Shown piece by piece: positions 28,201-36,283 of a stretch of DNA of 64,000 nucleotides; within the stretch, counting starts at the first letter, position 1, and each line of letters opens with the position of its first letter. The stretch spans positions 62,001 to 126,000 of the forward strand of contig NZ_JAFEWD010000003.1 of the NCBI RefSeq assembly GCF_017355855.1, read 5' to 3'. The notes under the pieces are model-generated. The model made no database searches, was not told where the DNA came from, and saw only the letters and a list, made by a program, of their open reading frames with translations. The translations under genes and the position numbers were made by a program. This stretch comes from Pedobacter sp. SYSU D00535. Lineage in GTDB: Bacteria > Bacteroidota > Bacteroidia > Sphingobacteriales > Sphingobacteriaceae.

Positions 28201-31200
28201 ATTTATCTACAACCGTAACTCTTCGGGCGGCGATTTATATTTCAACCTTGGTAACATTTCCGAAGACATTTTAAAAGACGGAAAGAAGTCGCTTGAAAAC
28301 GGTCTTCCTGCTGATGGTGATCTTGGGAAGACAGACGAGTCTGCCTGGGGACGAGTGGCGCGTTTACAACCCGTTATTCAAGCTTTCGACAATAATCCTG
28401 AAGCCAGGAAGTACCAGGACGTGGGTTTGGACGGTTTGTCCAGCAACGAAGAGCAACGGTTCTTTTTGGAACAGATCAATCAGATTAAAGGCCGTTTAGC
28501 ACCTCAAGCAGCCGCCGCGCTGGAAGCAGACCCGGCGTCTGATGATTACCACTACTACAGAGGCAGTGATTTAGACAACGCGAATGCAGGAGTTCTTCAA
28601 CGCTATCAGCGATACAACGGCTTGGAGGGAAACTCGAAGACTATCGAGCAGTCGCGGGCCGAAACGGGAATTGAAAACACGGCCTCCACACCTCTTCCTG
28701 ATGGCGAGGATGTGAACCGTGACAATACGACAACTATTGCCGATGAATACTTTGAATACAAGGTTTCGCTGAGGCCCCAGGATATGGTGGTAGGTTCTAA
28801 CAATATTACCGATAAGGTGACTGCCAGCGTAAAACTTCCCAATGGAACAACTCAGCAGGTGAACTGGTACCAGTTTAAAGTGCCGCTAGCGCAGTATCAC
28901 AATCAGGTGGGAAATATTCAGGATTTCAAGTCGATCCGCTTTATCCGTACTTACCTTACCAACTTCCGTGATACTACCATTTTGCGGATGGCCAGAATGC
29001 AGTTGGTAAGAGGCGAGTGGAGACGCTTTAATGCGAAGAACCTGCCAGGTAATGAGGTGATTGTAGATAAGGATTTGAATACCACTAATCCCGATAACTC
29101 TACTATTGAAGTTACTACCGTAAACATCGAAGAAAATGGGAAGCGTACCCCAATCCCTTATGTGGTACCTCCTGGTATCGAGCGGGAAAGAGATTTTAGT
29201 AACTTCAGGGGAGAAACAGTTCAAAATGAGCAATCACTCGCTGTCAATGTTCAAAACTTGCGCGACGGATACGGCCGTGCCGCTTTCAGAACTACCTTCA
29301 ACGATTTCAGATCCTACAAGCGTCTGGAAATGTTTATTCATGCTGAAGGGGAGCAGCTGAGAGACAACGACGTGAGCGCAATTATCCGGATCGGTACGGA
29401 TAACCAGAATAACTATTACGAGTACGAGATTCCGCTTAAGGTAACTCAGCCCAACACCCGCGACGCCTATCGGATCTGGCCGGAAGAAAATAAGCTGGAC
29501 ATAGCGCTGCAAAAGCTTCAGGAGGCCAAGGCAGAACGTAATAACTCTGGCTATCCTCAGAACCTTCCTTTCGTTAAAACAGACGGAAACAATAAGATCA
29601 CCGTGGTGGGACAACCTGACCTTAGCAAGGTGCGGGTATACATGGTGGGAGTGAAGAATCCTCTACGGAACGCAGCAGCTCCGGGTTCTGATGATGGTTT
29701 GGAAAAGAGCGCCCAGGTTTGGTTCAATGAGCTGCGGTTAACCGACTTTGATGAACGTGGCGGCTGGGCTGCTACAGCCCGGATAAATGCCAAGTTAGCC
29801 GATTTTGGAGATCTTACCCTTTCCGGAAGTAAGAGTACCGTAGGGTTTGGCTCTATCGACAGAAGGGTGAGCGAGCGAAGTAGAAATGACGATACTTTTT
29901 TTGATATGTCATCCAGTCTGGAGTTGGGTAAGTTTTTCCCTGAGAGGGCCGGAATTAAGGTTCCTTTCTTCTTCAACTGGTCTTCGCAGCATAGCATCCC
30001 TCAGTTTGATCCGCGCTTTCAGGATATGGAGCTCAAAACTTCCCTGACTGGTTTATCGGGAAGCGAGAAAAATAGGGTGCATCAATTGGTAGATGATGTA
30101 ACTCAAAGGCGGAGTATCAATTTTACGAATGTCCGGAAGATCAAAACTGATCCTAATAGTAAAAGCCATGTCTGGGATATTGAAAACTTTAGTGCTACTT
30201 ATGCTTTCACCGAGTTCAGTCACAGAGATTATATTACGGAGCTGGCCCTGCAGAAGAATTACAGGGCGGGTCTAGCTTATAATTATAGCGGGCAGTCCAA
30301 AGGCTTTACGCCCTTCGAGAAGTTGATTAAATCAAATACGCTGGCATTACTGCGTGATTTTAATTTCAACTTGATGCCTTCTCTATTGAATTTCCGGATT
30401 GACGTAGATCGTCTTTACACAGAGAACACGCTACGTGATAACAGTCCGAATAACGTACTTCCCACTATCACCAACTTCAACAAGAACTTCCAGATGTCGA
30501 GGGTGTATGGTATTAGCTGGAACCTGACGAAATCAGTACAGTTGGATTTCAACGCCACCAATTACTCCATCATTGACGAGCCGGAAGGCCGGATAGATGG
30601 TCGGGCGAGAGATACGATTTGGAATAATTTGAAGAAGCTGGGCAGGACAACCGACTATAATCACACCCTGAACGTGAATTATACGGTTCCTATTAATAAG
30701 ATCCCCGGCTTTGGCTGGACTAATCTGGTAGCTCGTTACGGAACTAACTTCAACTGGCGTACAGAGCCCTTGATTACCCTTCGCGACCCTGATATCAACT
30801 TTGGTAATACGATCCAAAATTCGAGAACCATTCAGCTTAATCCATCTCTGAACTTTGTTTCGTTATATAACAAGTCGCGGTTAATACGTTCGGCTACGAG
30901 TCCGGAGGCGAGTCCGGTAAAGAGGTTTTTGGTGAATACACTGACAAGTGTGAAGAATGTGACTGGTGCTTATACCCGTACCGAGGGAACTTTCCTTCCT
31001 GGTTACCTTCCGCAAACCAACGTGTTTGGTTATGATCTGGATGCCAGTGCTCCAGGTTGGGATTTCGTATTTGGAAGCCAGCAGGACATTCGGGGCAGAG
31101 CTATTCGAAACGGTTGGATAACGCGGGATGCTTCTATGAATCAGCTGTATATCAACACAAAGAAAGAGGATATGAACTTTCGCGGTACTATAGAGCCTTT

Positions 31201-32275
31201 GAAAGACCTTAGGATAGAATTGACAGCTGTAAAAAGCCAGAATTTCAACTATTCCACTACTTTCAAGTACGACAGTATCAGCGGTGGTTTCCAGAATCAA
31301 AGTCCTATTACCAATGGCGACTTCAGCATTTCTTTCTTCTCTCTTCGTACAGCTTTCGCTAAGGAGTCGCCGAACGGTACTTCCAGGCTTTTCGAGCAGT
31401 TTGAAAGAAACAGACAGATTGTTTCAAGGCGACTGGGTGCTCAAAATCCTAACTCACAGGGGACCGATGGAAATGGTTTTGCTGAAGGATACAAAGCTAA
31501 TTCGCAGGATGTGGTAGTAGCCTCATTCCTTGCTGCCTATACTGGTAAGGATGCGGAGCGAGCGACGCTAAGCCGTTTTCCAAAGATTCCAATTCCAAAC
31601 TGGCGTATCACTTATAATGGCCTAACGAAGTATCCTTTTTTCAACAAGCTGTTTGCGTCCTTTGATGTGAGCCATGGATACCGTTCCACCTACAACGTAA
31701 ACTCCTTCAATACACTGGCTCGATACCAGGAGGCAAATGGCGCTGTCAACATCAAAGATGCTAACGGGAACTTCCTGCCCTTTTATCAGTATTCGCAGGT
31801 TACTCTTTTCGAACAGTTCGTGCCGCTATTGGGTGTCGATTTTAGGTTGAAGAATAATATGAGCATGAATTTCGAGTATCGCAAATCTCGGGCTTTAAGT
31901 TTAAGTCTGTCTAACAGCCAGCTTGCGCAGCAACGCGACGACGGTATCATCTTTGGTTTCGGATACAGAACGGCTAATTTTCGTTTTCCTTTCGGATTGT
32001 TGGGAGGCCGCAAGCTGAGCAACGACCTGAACATGAAAGTGGATTTTGCCCTAAACGACCGAAAGACAACTATCTTCAGAGCGGATGTCGATGATGCGGA
32101 GGTTTCTTCAGGTGCGAAAAATATTTCTTTCCGTCCTTCAATCGACTACGTGCTGAACCAAAGGGTGAATTTGAGAATGTTTTACGACGGAAATATTACC
32201 CGGCCGTATACCTCTCAAACGTTCAACACGGCATTCAGCAACTTCGGTTTAAGTTTAAGATTTACGCTTCAATAG
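25232..32275 (+). CDS. sprA: SprA, outer-membrane translocon of the type IX secretion system
   Basis: SprA (Sov in Porphyromonas) forms the very large 36-strand beta barrel through which type IX substrates cross the outer membrane, and gliding adhesins in gliding species. The 2347-residue length matches the family. It has a signal peptide ending near residue 26 (GGAYAQ), an N-terminal segment rich in ordered motifs, repeated beta-strand/Asn-rich loops throughout, phrases such as GSRNGASYLDDFEGSRS near 827-843, and a final strand ending in RFTLQ, as expected for a barrel recognised by the BAM complex. The start is a TTG, chosen because it alone gives a full signal peptide. No type IX substrate or other por/gld gene is in the window. 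Confidence 0.95.
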   Translation: MRKISTFSLVGICCGVMFFLQGGAYAQSNSSSTDSLKLKYPFLDSRLLELNPKPGFYLPNPSNIQRSVEFDPISKRYVIREKIGDRLYREPQYLSIEEYQKYETEQIKRDYWKQLSEAPIKEAREPGFVPRVTIKSESFERIFGGSTIDIRPQGTAELTLAGRINKNQNPLFNERQRRQGNFDFDQRIQMNVLGQIGNKLRITTNYNTEAQFDFENQMKLDYTGRPDEIVQKIEAGNVNLPLSSSLITGSQALFGLKTQLQFGKLNVTSVFSQQKSQQREITITNGSQQNEFRLTADNYEANRHYFLAHYFRENYNKYLSKLPIITSDINITRIEVWVTNRNNSTVDSRDIIGLIDLGENNQDTIYNDSRVAGGPSYSRYPAAGPLGDPAFPQHSNNLLQQLAADPGNRLTNSNNIYNFFGGNTDNYSKLSYARRLTEREFTLNPRLGYISLNTALNADEVLAVAYRYNANGVEYQVGEFSTDVPVDPASPNALYVKLLKGEALKTSLPTWHLMMKNIYSLGAYQVSRTGFNLNIYRLDEKTGVEIPVVNEGDQNTNGKLWLQLTNLDRLNQAGSDVADGFFDFVEGVTIDPLNGRVTFPLVEPFGEDLGRKFSNPSDRSRYAFPELYDLTKADAQQLFTHKNRYIIRGTFQSEVSSEFQLNAINVPPGSVQVVAGTLPLQEGADFTVDYNSGRVRILNQALLNSGQPIRIKLENNELFGLQQRSLFGSRFDYRVNHKLNLGGTVMNLTERPLTPKVNIGEESISNTIWGMDANYSSDSRWLTRLVDKIPFINTKETSSITFTGEFANLIPGHPNALNFAGSRNGASYLDDFEGSRSIIDLKSASAWQISGTPQRFPEANLANNLEYGKNRARLAFYNIDPIFFNRGSTLTPTNIKNNKNEQSNHYVREVLEQEVFPFKQSSTGQPLTLPTLDLAYYPNVRGQYNFSSDVNPDGTLTRPQDRWGGIFRRLESNDFEALNIEFIEFWVMDPFIYNRNSSGGDLYFNLGNISEDILKDGKKSLENGLPADGDLGKTDESAWGRVARLQPVIQAFDNNPEARKYQDVGLDGLSSNEEQRFFLEQINQIKGRLAPQAAAALEADPASDDYHYYRGSDLDNANAGVLQRYQRYNGLEGNSKTIEQSRAETGIENTASTPLPDGEDVNRDNTTTIADEYFEYKVSLRPQDMVVGSNNITDKVTASVKLPNGTTQQVNWYQFKVPLAQYHNQVGNIQDFKSIRFIRTYLTNFRDTTILRMARMQLVRGEWRRFNAKNLPGNEVIVDKDLNTTNPDNSTIEVTTVNIEENGKRTPIPYVVPPGIERERDFSNFRGETVQNEQSLAVNVQNLRDGYGRAAFRTTFNDFRSYKRLEMFIHAEGEQLRDNDVSAIIRIGTDNQNNYYEYEIPLKVTQPNTRDAYRIWPEENKLDIALQKLQEAKAERNNSGYPQNLPFVKTDGNNKITVVGQPDLSKVRVYMVGVKNPLRNAAAPGSDDGLEKSAQVWFNELRLTDFDERGGWAATARINAKLADFGDLTLSGSKSTVGFGSIDRRVSERSRNDDTFFDMSSSLELGKFFPERAGIKVPFFFNWSSQHSIPQFDPRFQDMELKTSLTGLSGSEKNRVHQLVDDVTQRRSINFTNVRKIKTDPNSKSHVWDIENFSATYAFTEFSHRDYITELALQKNYRAGLAYNYSGQSKGFTPFEKLIKSNTLALLRDFNFNLMPSLLNFRIDVDRLYTENTLRDNSPNNVLPTITNFNKNFQMSRVYGISWNLTKSVQLDFNATNYSIIDEPEGRIDGRARDTIWNNLKKLGRTTDYNHTLNVNYTVPINKIPGFGWTNLVARYGTNFNWRTEPLITLRDPDINFGNTIQNSRTIQLNPSLNFVSLYNKSRLIRSATSPEASPVKRFLVNTLTSVKNVTGAYTRTEGTFLPGYLPQTNVFGYDLDASAPGWDFVFGSQQDIRGRAIRNGWITRDASMNQLYINTKKEDMNFRGTIEPLKDLRIELTAVKSQNFNYSTTFKYDSISGGFQNQSPITNGDFSISFFSLRTAFAKESPNGTSRLFEQFERNRQIVSRRLGAQNPNSQGTDGNGFAEGYKANSQDVVVASFLAAYTGKDAERATLSRFPKIPIPNWRITYNGLTKYPFFNKLFASFDVSHGYRSTYNVNSFNTLARYQEANGAVNIKDANGNFLPFYQYSQVTLFEQFVPLLGVDFRLKNNMSMNFEYRKSRALSLSLSNSQLAQQRDDGIIFGFGYRTANFRFPFGLLGGRKLSNDLNMKVDFALNDRKTTIFRADVDDAEVSSGAKNISFRPSIDYVLNQRVNLRMFYDGNITRPYTSQTFNTAFSNFGLSLRFTLQ

Positions 32276-32287
32276 CTTCGCATAAAC

Positions 32288-32319
32288 TTTGCTATTTGAT
32301 AGAGTAAAAGGTATTTTTG
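32288..32319 (+). promoter_or_regulatory. Promoter of gcvH
   Basis: TTTG (32288-32291) is separated by 20 nt from TATTTTTG (32312-32319), which matches the Bacteroidota consensus TTTG-N19-TAnnTTTG at every defined base. The start codon of gcvH is 18 nt further on. It means that gcvH can be transcribed independently of sprA. No glycine riboswitch fits in the 62-bp gap. Confidence 0.65.
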
Positions 32320-32337
32320 GCCACAAAATAAATAGAG

Positions 32338-32718
32338 ATGAATTTTCCATCAGAATTAAAGTACACCAAAGATCACGAATGGATTCGTTTGGAAGGTAAC
32401 GAAGCATATATCGGAATCACTGATTTCGCTCAGCGGGAATTAGGAGACATCGTTTACGTGGATATCAACACTGTTGGGCAGGAAGTTTCGCAGAATGACG
32501 TGTTTGGTACTGTAGAAGCTGTTAAAACTGTTTCTGACTTGTTTATGCCTGTTACCGGAACCATTTCTGAAATCAATCCTAAACTCGATGCGGCTCCTGA
32601 ACTCGTTAATCAAGATCCTTACGGAGACGGCTGGATGGTAAAAGTTACTGTTAATTCCGCAGCAGAGGTAGAAGCTCTTCTGTCTGCCGAGGCCTATAAA
32701 GAACTGATCGGAGCCTGA
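32338..32718 (+). CDS. gcvH: Glycine cleavage system H protein
   Basis: GcvH carries the methylamine intermediate of glycine on a lipoyl arm between the P, T and L proteins. The 126-residue protein is complete: [20 protein letters not shown] near 9-28 opens the family fold, and the lipoylated lysine is K63 in [32 protein letters not shown] is the second conserved stretch. It works with glyA (5.4 kb) in one-carbon metabolism. The stop overlaps the start of the VanZ-like gene by one base (TGATG). Confidence 0.97.
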   Translation: MNFPSELKYTKDHEWIRLEGNEAYIGITDFAQRELGDIVYVDINTVGQEVSQNDVFGTVEAVKTVSDLFMPVTGTISEINPKLDAAPELVNQDPYGDGWMVKVTVNSAAEVEALLSAEAYKELIGA

Positions 32719-33116
32719 TGATCAATACCATAAAGCACCAGTACTTGGCCATTATCTGGTCGGTTCTGGTGCTCATTCTATGTGATATTCCTATGGGGGC
32801 GGCCGAAACCGGCCATATTCCAACCTTCGAAGGTATGGACAAACTTGTTCACACCGGTTTTTTCTTTGTGCTTACTGTACTGATGTTTTATGGAAAAATA
32901 AGGCAACAGCGTAGCTACGTCTTCCGTATAAAAACTATTCTAAAAATCCTGGTAATTGCTTCGGCCCTGGGCGCTGGTATTGAGTTGCTGCAGTGGAAGG
33001 TTTTTACCTACCGCTCCGCGGACTGGTGGGACTTGTTCTGTGATATTGTAGGAGTAGGAATGGGGATTTTTAGTTATATATTTTTACACAGAAACGGCCA
33101 TGAAAAATTTCTTTAA
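32718..33116 (+). CDS. VanZ family membrane protein
   Basis: The 132-residue protein has four likely transmembrane helices (about 9-27, 49-67, 76-95 and 108-127). The stretch between the first two contains FEGMDKLVHTGFFF, the DK-x2-H motif region of the VanZ family, and GAGIELLQWKVFTYRSADWWD is the typical central motif with E and QW followed by D. VanZ itself gives low-level teicoplanin resistance by an unknown mechanism. In Bacteroidota these proteins are widespread and uncharacterised. It overlaps gcvH by one base and the small lipoprotein gene by 17 bp. Confidence 0.85.
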   Translation: MINTIKHQYLAIIWSVLVLILCDIPMGAAETGHIPTFEGMDKLVHTGFFFVLTVLMFYGKIRQQRSYVFRIKTILKILVIASALGAGIELLQWKVFTYRSADWWDLFCDIVGVGMGIFSYIFLHRNGHEKFL

Positions 33117-33222
33117 GCTTTCTATTCTTTTTATTACCCTCGCATCTGTCAGTTCCTGCAAACTCTTTAAAAAGGACTGTAATTGCCCGCATTTCAAGCA
33201 ACGGGTATCCTATTCTAAATAG
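33100..33222 (+). CDS. Very small predicted lipoprotein (40 residues)
   Basis: An ATG inside the last codons of the VanZ-like gene opens a 40-codon frame. It encodes a basic N-terminus, a hydrophobic run (residues 8-16), a lipobox-like SVSSC with Cys20, and a 20-residue mature part that contains CNCP and is Lys/Cys-rich. The pattern is that of a short surface or periplasmic lipoprotein. The signal peptide is well formed, and the overlap with the previous gene suggests translational coupling, so I think it is real although it has no known function. The three cysteines after the lipobox area (DCNC plus Cys20) might bind metal or thiols. It sits directly upstream of feoA. Confidence 0.65.
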   Translation: MKNFFKLSILFITLASVSSCKLFKKDCNCPHFKQRVSYSK

Positions 33223-33264
33223 AATTACGCAATAATGACACAGGTCTCAGGATCGCGCTCCTCT

Positions 33265-33289
33265 CTTATTTGGAATTATTTCAAATAAG
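33265..33289. promoter_or_regulatory. 25-bp palindrome upstream of feoA, candidate operator
   Basis: Left arm CTTATTTGGAAT and right arm ATTTCAAATAAG flank a single central T, with only one mismatched pair in 12. The site covers the -33 element of the feoA promoter. Such an overlap would let a bound repressor block RNA polymerase. The sequence resembles Fur- or DtxR-type iron operators in general shape (AT-rich, near-perfect symmetry), but the regulator is inferred from the genes downstream, not proven. Confidence 0.6.
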
Positions 33290-33299
33290 GTTAACTTTG
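33269..33299 (+). promoter_or_regulatory. Promoter of feoAB
   Basis: TTTG (33269-33272), exactly 19 nt, then TAACTTTG (33292-33299) fit the Bacteroidota consensus perfectly. The feoA start codon is 16 nt downstream of the -7 box. The -33 element is contained in the palindrome at 33265-33289. Confidence 0.7.
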
Positions 33300-33315
33300 A
33301 GAAGTTTAAATTGTT

Positions 33316-33531
33316 ATGAAGCTTTCGCAACTACAACCAGGACAATCAGGAGTTATTAAGGAGTTTACAGATTTGGAAATGTCAGTAAAGCTGATGGAAA
33401 TGGGATGTTTACCTGGTGAGCATGTAGTAGTCGAGCGCTTTGCTCCCCTCGGTGATCCAATGGCTATTACAGTTTCCGGATATCAGTTGAGCCTTCGTAA
33501 ACATGAAGCTTCTACCATCATTTTGCAATAA
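33316..33531 (+). CDS. feoA: Ferrous iron transport protein A
   Basis: FeoA is a small SH3-like cytosolic protein that stimulates FeoB. The 71-residue protein begins MKLSQLQPGQSG, contains the MKLMEMGCLPGEHVVVERFAPLGDP-type stretch around residues 27-50 (Gly/Pro turn and hydrophobic strands), and ends with a SLRKHEASTI segment, all typical of FeoA. feoB begins 13 bp after its stop, and both depend on the promoter with the palindrome. No feoC is present, as in most Bacteroidota. Confidence 0.93.
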   Translation: MKLSQLQPGQSGVIKEFTDLEMSVKLMEMGCLPGEHVVVERFAPLGDPMAITVSGYQLSLRKHEASTIILQ

Positions 33532-33544
33532 GATATATAGATAA

Positions 33545-35659
33545 GTGAACGGTGATCTCAAAATTGCACTCGTAGGGAACCCGAATACAGGAAAATCCAC
33601 ATTATTCAACGTTTTAACAGGTTTAAACCAGCGGGTTGGCAACTTCCCAGGGGTGACAGTCGATAAAAAAACAGGTTATACAAGATTAGCTGACGGCCGA
33701 AATGCCGAAATTATTGATCTGCCTGGGACGTATAGTTTGTATCCAAAAAGCAAGGACGAATCCATTGTTTTTCAGGTATTGGCAGATCCAAATAATAGCG
33801 CCCACCCGGATTTGATCATTTTCGTCGCAGATGCCTCTAATCTTAAGCGAAACCTGCTCCTCTATACGCAAGTAGCGGATCTTAAAATTCCGGTTATCAT
33901 CGCACTTAATATGGTCGATCTGGCGGAAAAGGCGGGCACCGAGATAAACGTCGATGAGCTTTCTAAGCGTCTGGGTGTTCAGGTTATTCCTGTTTGCGCC
34001 CGTAAAAATGCCAATATTGGGAAACTTCGGGAAGCTTTAAGCTATGCTTCGAAAATGCCGTTACAGCTGGAAACAATAGAGGTTGCAGCGCTTGCCCCAG
34101 GACTTATTGGAAAGATTCAAACGGAGTTTCTGGTTGATGAGCCTTACACGGCACTCCAGTTTGCCCATCAGCATGAAACGCTCAAATTTCTTACCCCTGA
34201 ACAAAGCGACAGAATTGAGGAGATAGAGAAAGAGTATTCCTTCCATTCGACAAAAGCGCAGGCAGCGGAAACTATTGCTCGCTACAACTTCATCAACGAT
34301 GTGTTGCTTGATACAGTCAAGTTCAAACCTGAAGGGACTAAGGAAACATTCAGTAATAAGATTGACAGTGTGCTAACGCATCGCTTCTGGGGTTTCCTCA
34401 TTTTCTTTGCGGTGCTGTTCATTATATTCCAGGCTATCTTCGCCTGGTCCGAGTTTCCCATGACTTTGATTGAAGAGGCCTTCGTCTGGGTTTCTGAAGC
34501 CGCTCATAATGCCTTGCCTCCCGGCCCTTTGGCAGATCTTCTAGTTGACGGAGTGTTAGCGGGACTAAGCGGGGTGCTCGTTTTTATTCCGCAGATCGCT
34601 ATTCTTTTTGCCTTTATATCCGTGCTTGAAGATACAGGCTATATGGCTCGCGTTACGTTCATGATGGATAAAATCATGCGTAAGGTTGGGCTCAACGGAA
34701 AGTCGGTGGTGCCTCTTATTGGAGGACTGGCCTGTGCAGTCCCTTCTATCATGAGTGCCAGAACTATTGAGAACTGGAAGGACAGGATGATCACCATTAT
34801 GGTAACGCCTTTAGTAAGCTGTTCAGCACGTTTGCCGATTTATACCTTGTTGATTTCGCTCGTCGTTCCTGATGAGTCTTTCGGGGGGCTGATTAATTTA
34901 CAGGGCCTTGTACTCATGTCAATGTATGTCCTTAGTATGGTCATGGCGGTGCTGGTGGCCTGGGTAATAAAGTTATTGATTAAGTCGGGCGAACGGGGTT
35001 ATTTCATAATGGAATTGCCTGTGTACCGCTTGCCTAGATGGAACAACGTTGCTTTTACGATGTACGAAAAAGTGAAGACGTTTATTATAGAAGCAGGAAA
35101 AGTGATCATCGCGATTTCGGTCATACTATGGGTGCTGTCGTCTTATGGTCCTCCTGCCAGGATGGAAGTGCTGGAGCAGAAGTATCAAACAGCGAAGGTA
35201 ACGGGCGTCACTCCCTCAGAAGAAGTTCAAAATCTTTATGCTTCTGAGAAGCTCGAGAATTCGTACGCCGGAATTATTGGGAAGACTATAGAGCCCGTGA
35301 TAAAGCCGCTCGGATTTGACTGGAAGATTGGGATAGCTCTCATCACCTCTTTTGCAGCACGCGAGGTATTTGTAGGGACGATGGCAACAATTTACAGTGT
35401 AGGGACTGACGAAGCGCAGGAGGAGTCAGTTCGAGAGAAAATGGCCTCAGCAAAAAATCCTGAAACAGGACAACCTATATTTACCACTGCCGTTGCTTTT
35501 TCTCTCATGGTCTTTTATGCTTTCGCGATGCAGTGTATGAGTACTCTGGCGATTGTCTATCGGGAAACCAAAAGTTGGAAATGGCCTATGATACAGCTAG
35601 CTTACATGACCGTCCTGGCCTACGTTTCCAGCCTTGTAGTATATCATTTACTCAAATAG
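33545..35659 (+). CDS. feoB: Ferrous iron transporter FeoB
   Basis: FeoB imports Fe2+ across the inner membrane, with a G-protein domain controlling the channel. The 704-residue protein has the G1 loop GNPNTGKS at 11-18, switch II DLPGTYSLYPKS near 58, and G4 NMVD near 121 in the N-terminal GTPase domain. A helical spacer leads to two Gate domains, recognisable by ARVTFMMDKIMRKVGLNGKSVVPL and CAVPSIMSART in the first and FAAREVFVGTMATIY in the second. The start is a GTG 13 bp after feoA. A SprT-like gene follows after 12 bp. Expression is probably iron-responsive through the upstream palindrome. Confidence 0.96.
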   Translation: MNGDLKIALVGNPNTGKSTLFNVLTGLNQRVGNFPGVTVDKKTGYTRLADGRNAEIIDLPGTYSLYPKSKDESIVFQVLADPNNSAHPDLIIFVADASNLKRNLLLYTQVADLKIPVIIALNMVDLAEKAGTEINVDELSKRLGVQVIPVCARKNANIGKLREALSYASKMPLQLETIEVAALAPGLIGKIQTEFLVDEPYTALQFAHQHETLKFLTPEQSDRIEEIEKEYSFHSTKAQAAETIARYNFINDVLLDTVKFKPEGTKETFSNKIDSVLTHRFWGFLIFFAVLFIIFQAIFAWSEFPMTLIEEAFVWVSEAAHNALPPGPLADLLVDGVLAGLSGVLVFIPQIAILFAFISVLEDTGYMARVTFMMDKIMRKVGLNGKSVVPLIGGLACAVPSIMSARTIENWKDRMITIMVTPLVSCSARLPIYTLLISLVVPDESFGGLINLQGLVLMSMYVLSMVMAVLVAWVIKLLIKSGERGYFIMELPVYRLPRWNNVAFTMYEKVKTFIIEAGKVIIAISVILWVLSSYGPPARMEVLEQKYQTAKVTGVTPSEEVQNLYASEKLENSYAGIIGKTIEPVIKPLGFDWKIGIALITSFAAREVFVGTMATIYSVGTDEAQEESVREKMASAKNPETGQPIFTTAVAFSLMVFYAFAMQCMSTLAIVYRETKSWKWPMIQLAYMTVLAYVSSLVVYHLLK

Positions 35660-35671
35660 AAGGGAACGTTT

Positions 35672-36283
35672 TTGGAAAAGGCAGCGGTACTTGCTAATTA
35701 TCTTCCTGCTGGAGCGGCTCCTCTCATAGCTCGGTGGATAGACTACTTTCAGTGCGAATTCAAAATTTCGAGAAACCGAAATACCAAATTTGGTGATTAC
35801 CGCGCTCCTTTCCGGGGGGCAGGGCATCGTATCTCCGTTAATTTCGATCTAAACCCTTTCGCTTTCCTTGTCACCACAGTGCATGAATTTGCCCATCTTT
35901 TAACCTGGAACGAATATAAGGGTAAGGTAAGACCTCATGGGGCCGAGTGGAAAGCTAACTTTAAAAGGATGATGAAACCTTTTTTCGACCAGGATATTTT
36001 TCCGCCGGACCTGAAGACCGCCATCAGTCTCTACCTAGAAAATCCTGCTGCCTCTAGCTGCAGCGACAGCAATCTCTTTCGAGCGCTTAAAAAGTATGAT
36101 TCCAAGCCGGAAGGAGTGTTTTTAGTCGAAAACTTGCCTGTAGCGACTGTATTTAAAATTAGCGATGGAAGGATTTTCAGGAAAGGTGAACGGGTCCGGA
36201 AGAGGTTTAAATGTGAAGAGCTGTCCTCCGGCAAGATTTACCTTTTTAATCCTCTAGCAGAAGTATCCCCGATAGGTGACTAG
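35672..36283 (+). CDS. SprT-like zinc metallopeptidase-fold protein
   Basis: The 203-residue protein contains HEFAHLLTWNEYKGKVRPHGAEWK around residues 71-94, in pieces the HExxH zinc site followed by a third histidine (H90 region), as in the SprT/Spartan family. The C-terminal part (about 150-203) has alternating strands with RFKCEELSSG, which may replace the usual zinc ribbon, since no paired cysteines are seen. SprT-like proteins in eukaryotes remove DNA-protein crosslinks; the bacterial role is unclear. The start is a TTG 12 bp after feoB, so it is probably cotranscribed with it. Its stop shares the CTAG sequence with the stop of the convergent gene. Confidence 0.8.
   Translation: MEKAAVLANYLPAGAAPLIARWIDYFQCEFKISRNRNTKFGDYRAPFRGAGHRISVNFDLNPFAFLVTTVHEFAHLLTWNEYKGKVRPHGAEWKANFKRMMKPFFDQDIFPPDLKTAISLYLENPAASSCSDSNLFRALKKYDSKPEGVFLVENLPVATVFKISDGRIFRKGERVRKRFKCEELSSGKIYLFNPLAEVSPIGD

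Noticed and set aside
32276-32337. Glycine riboswitch before gcvH
   Set aside because: The gap is 62 bp and is largely taken up by the promoter; no room for the aptamer.
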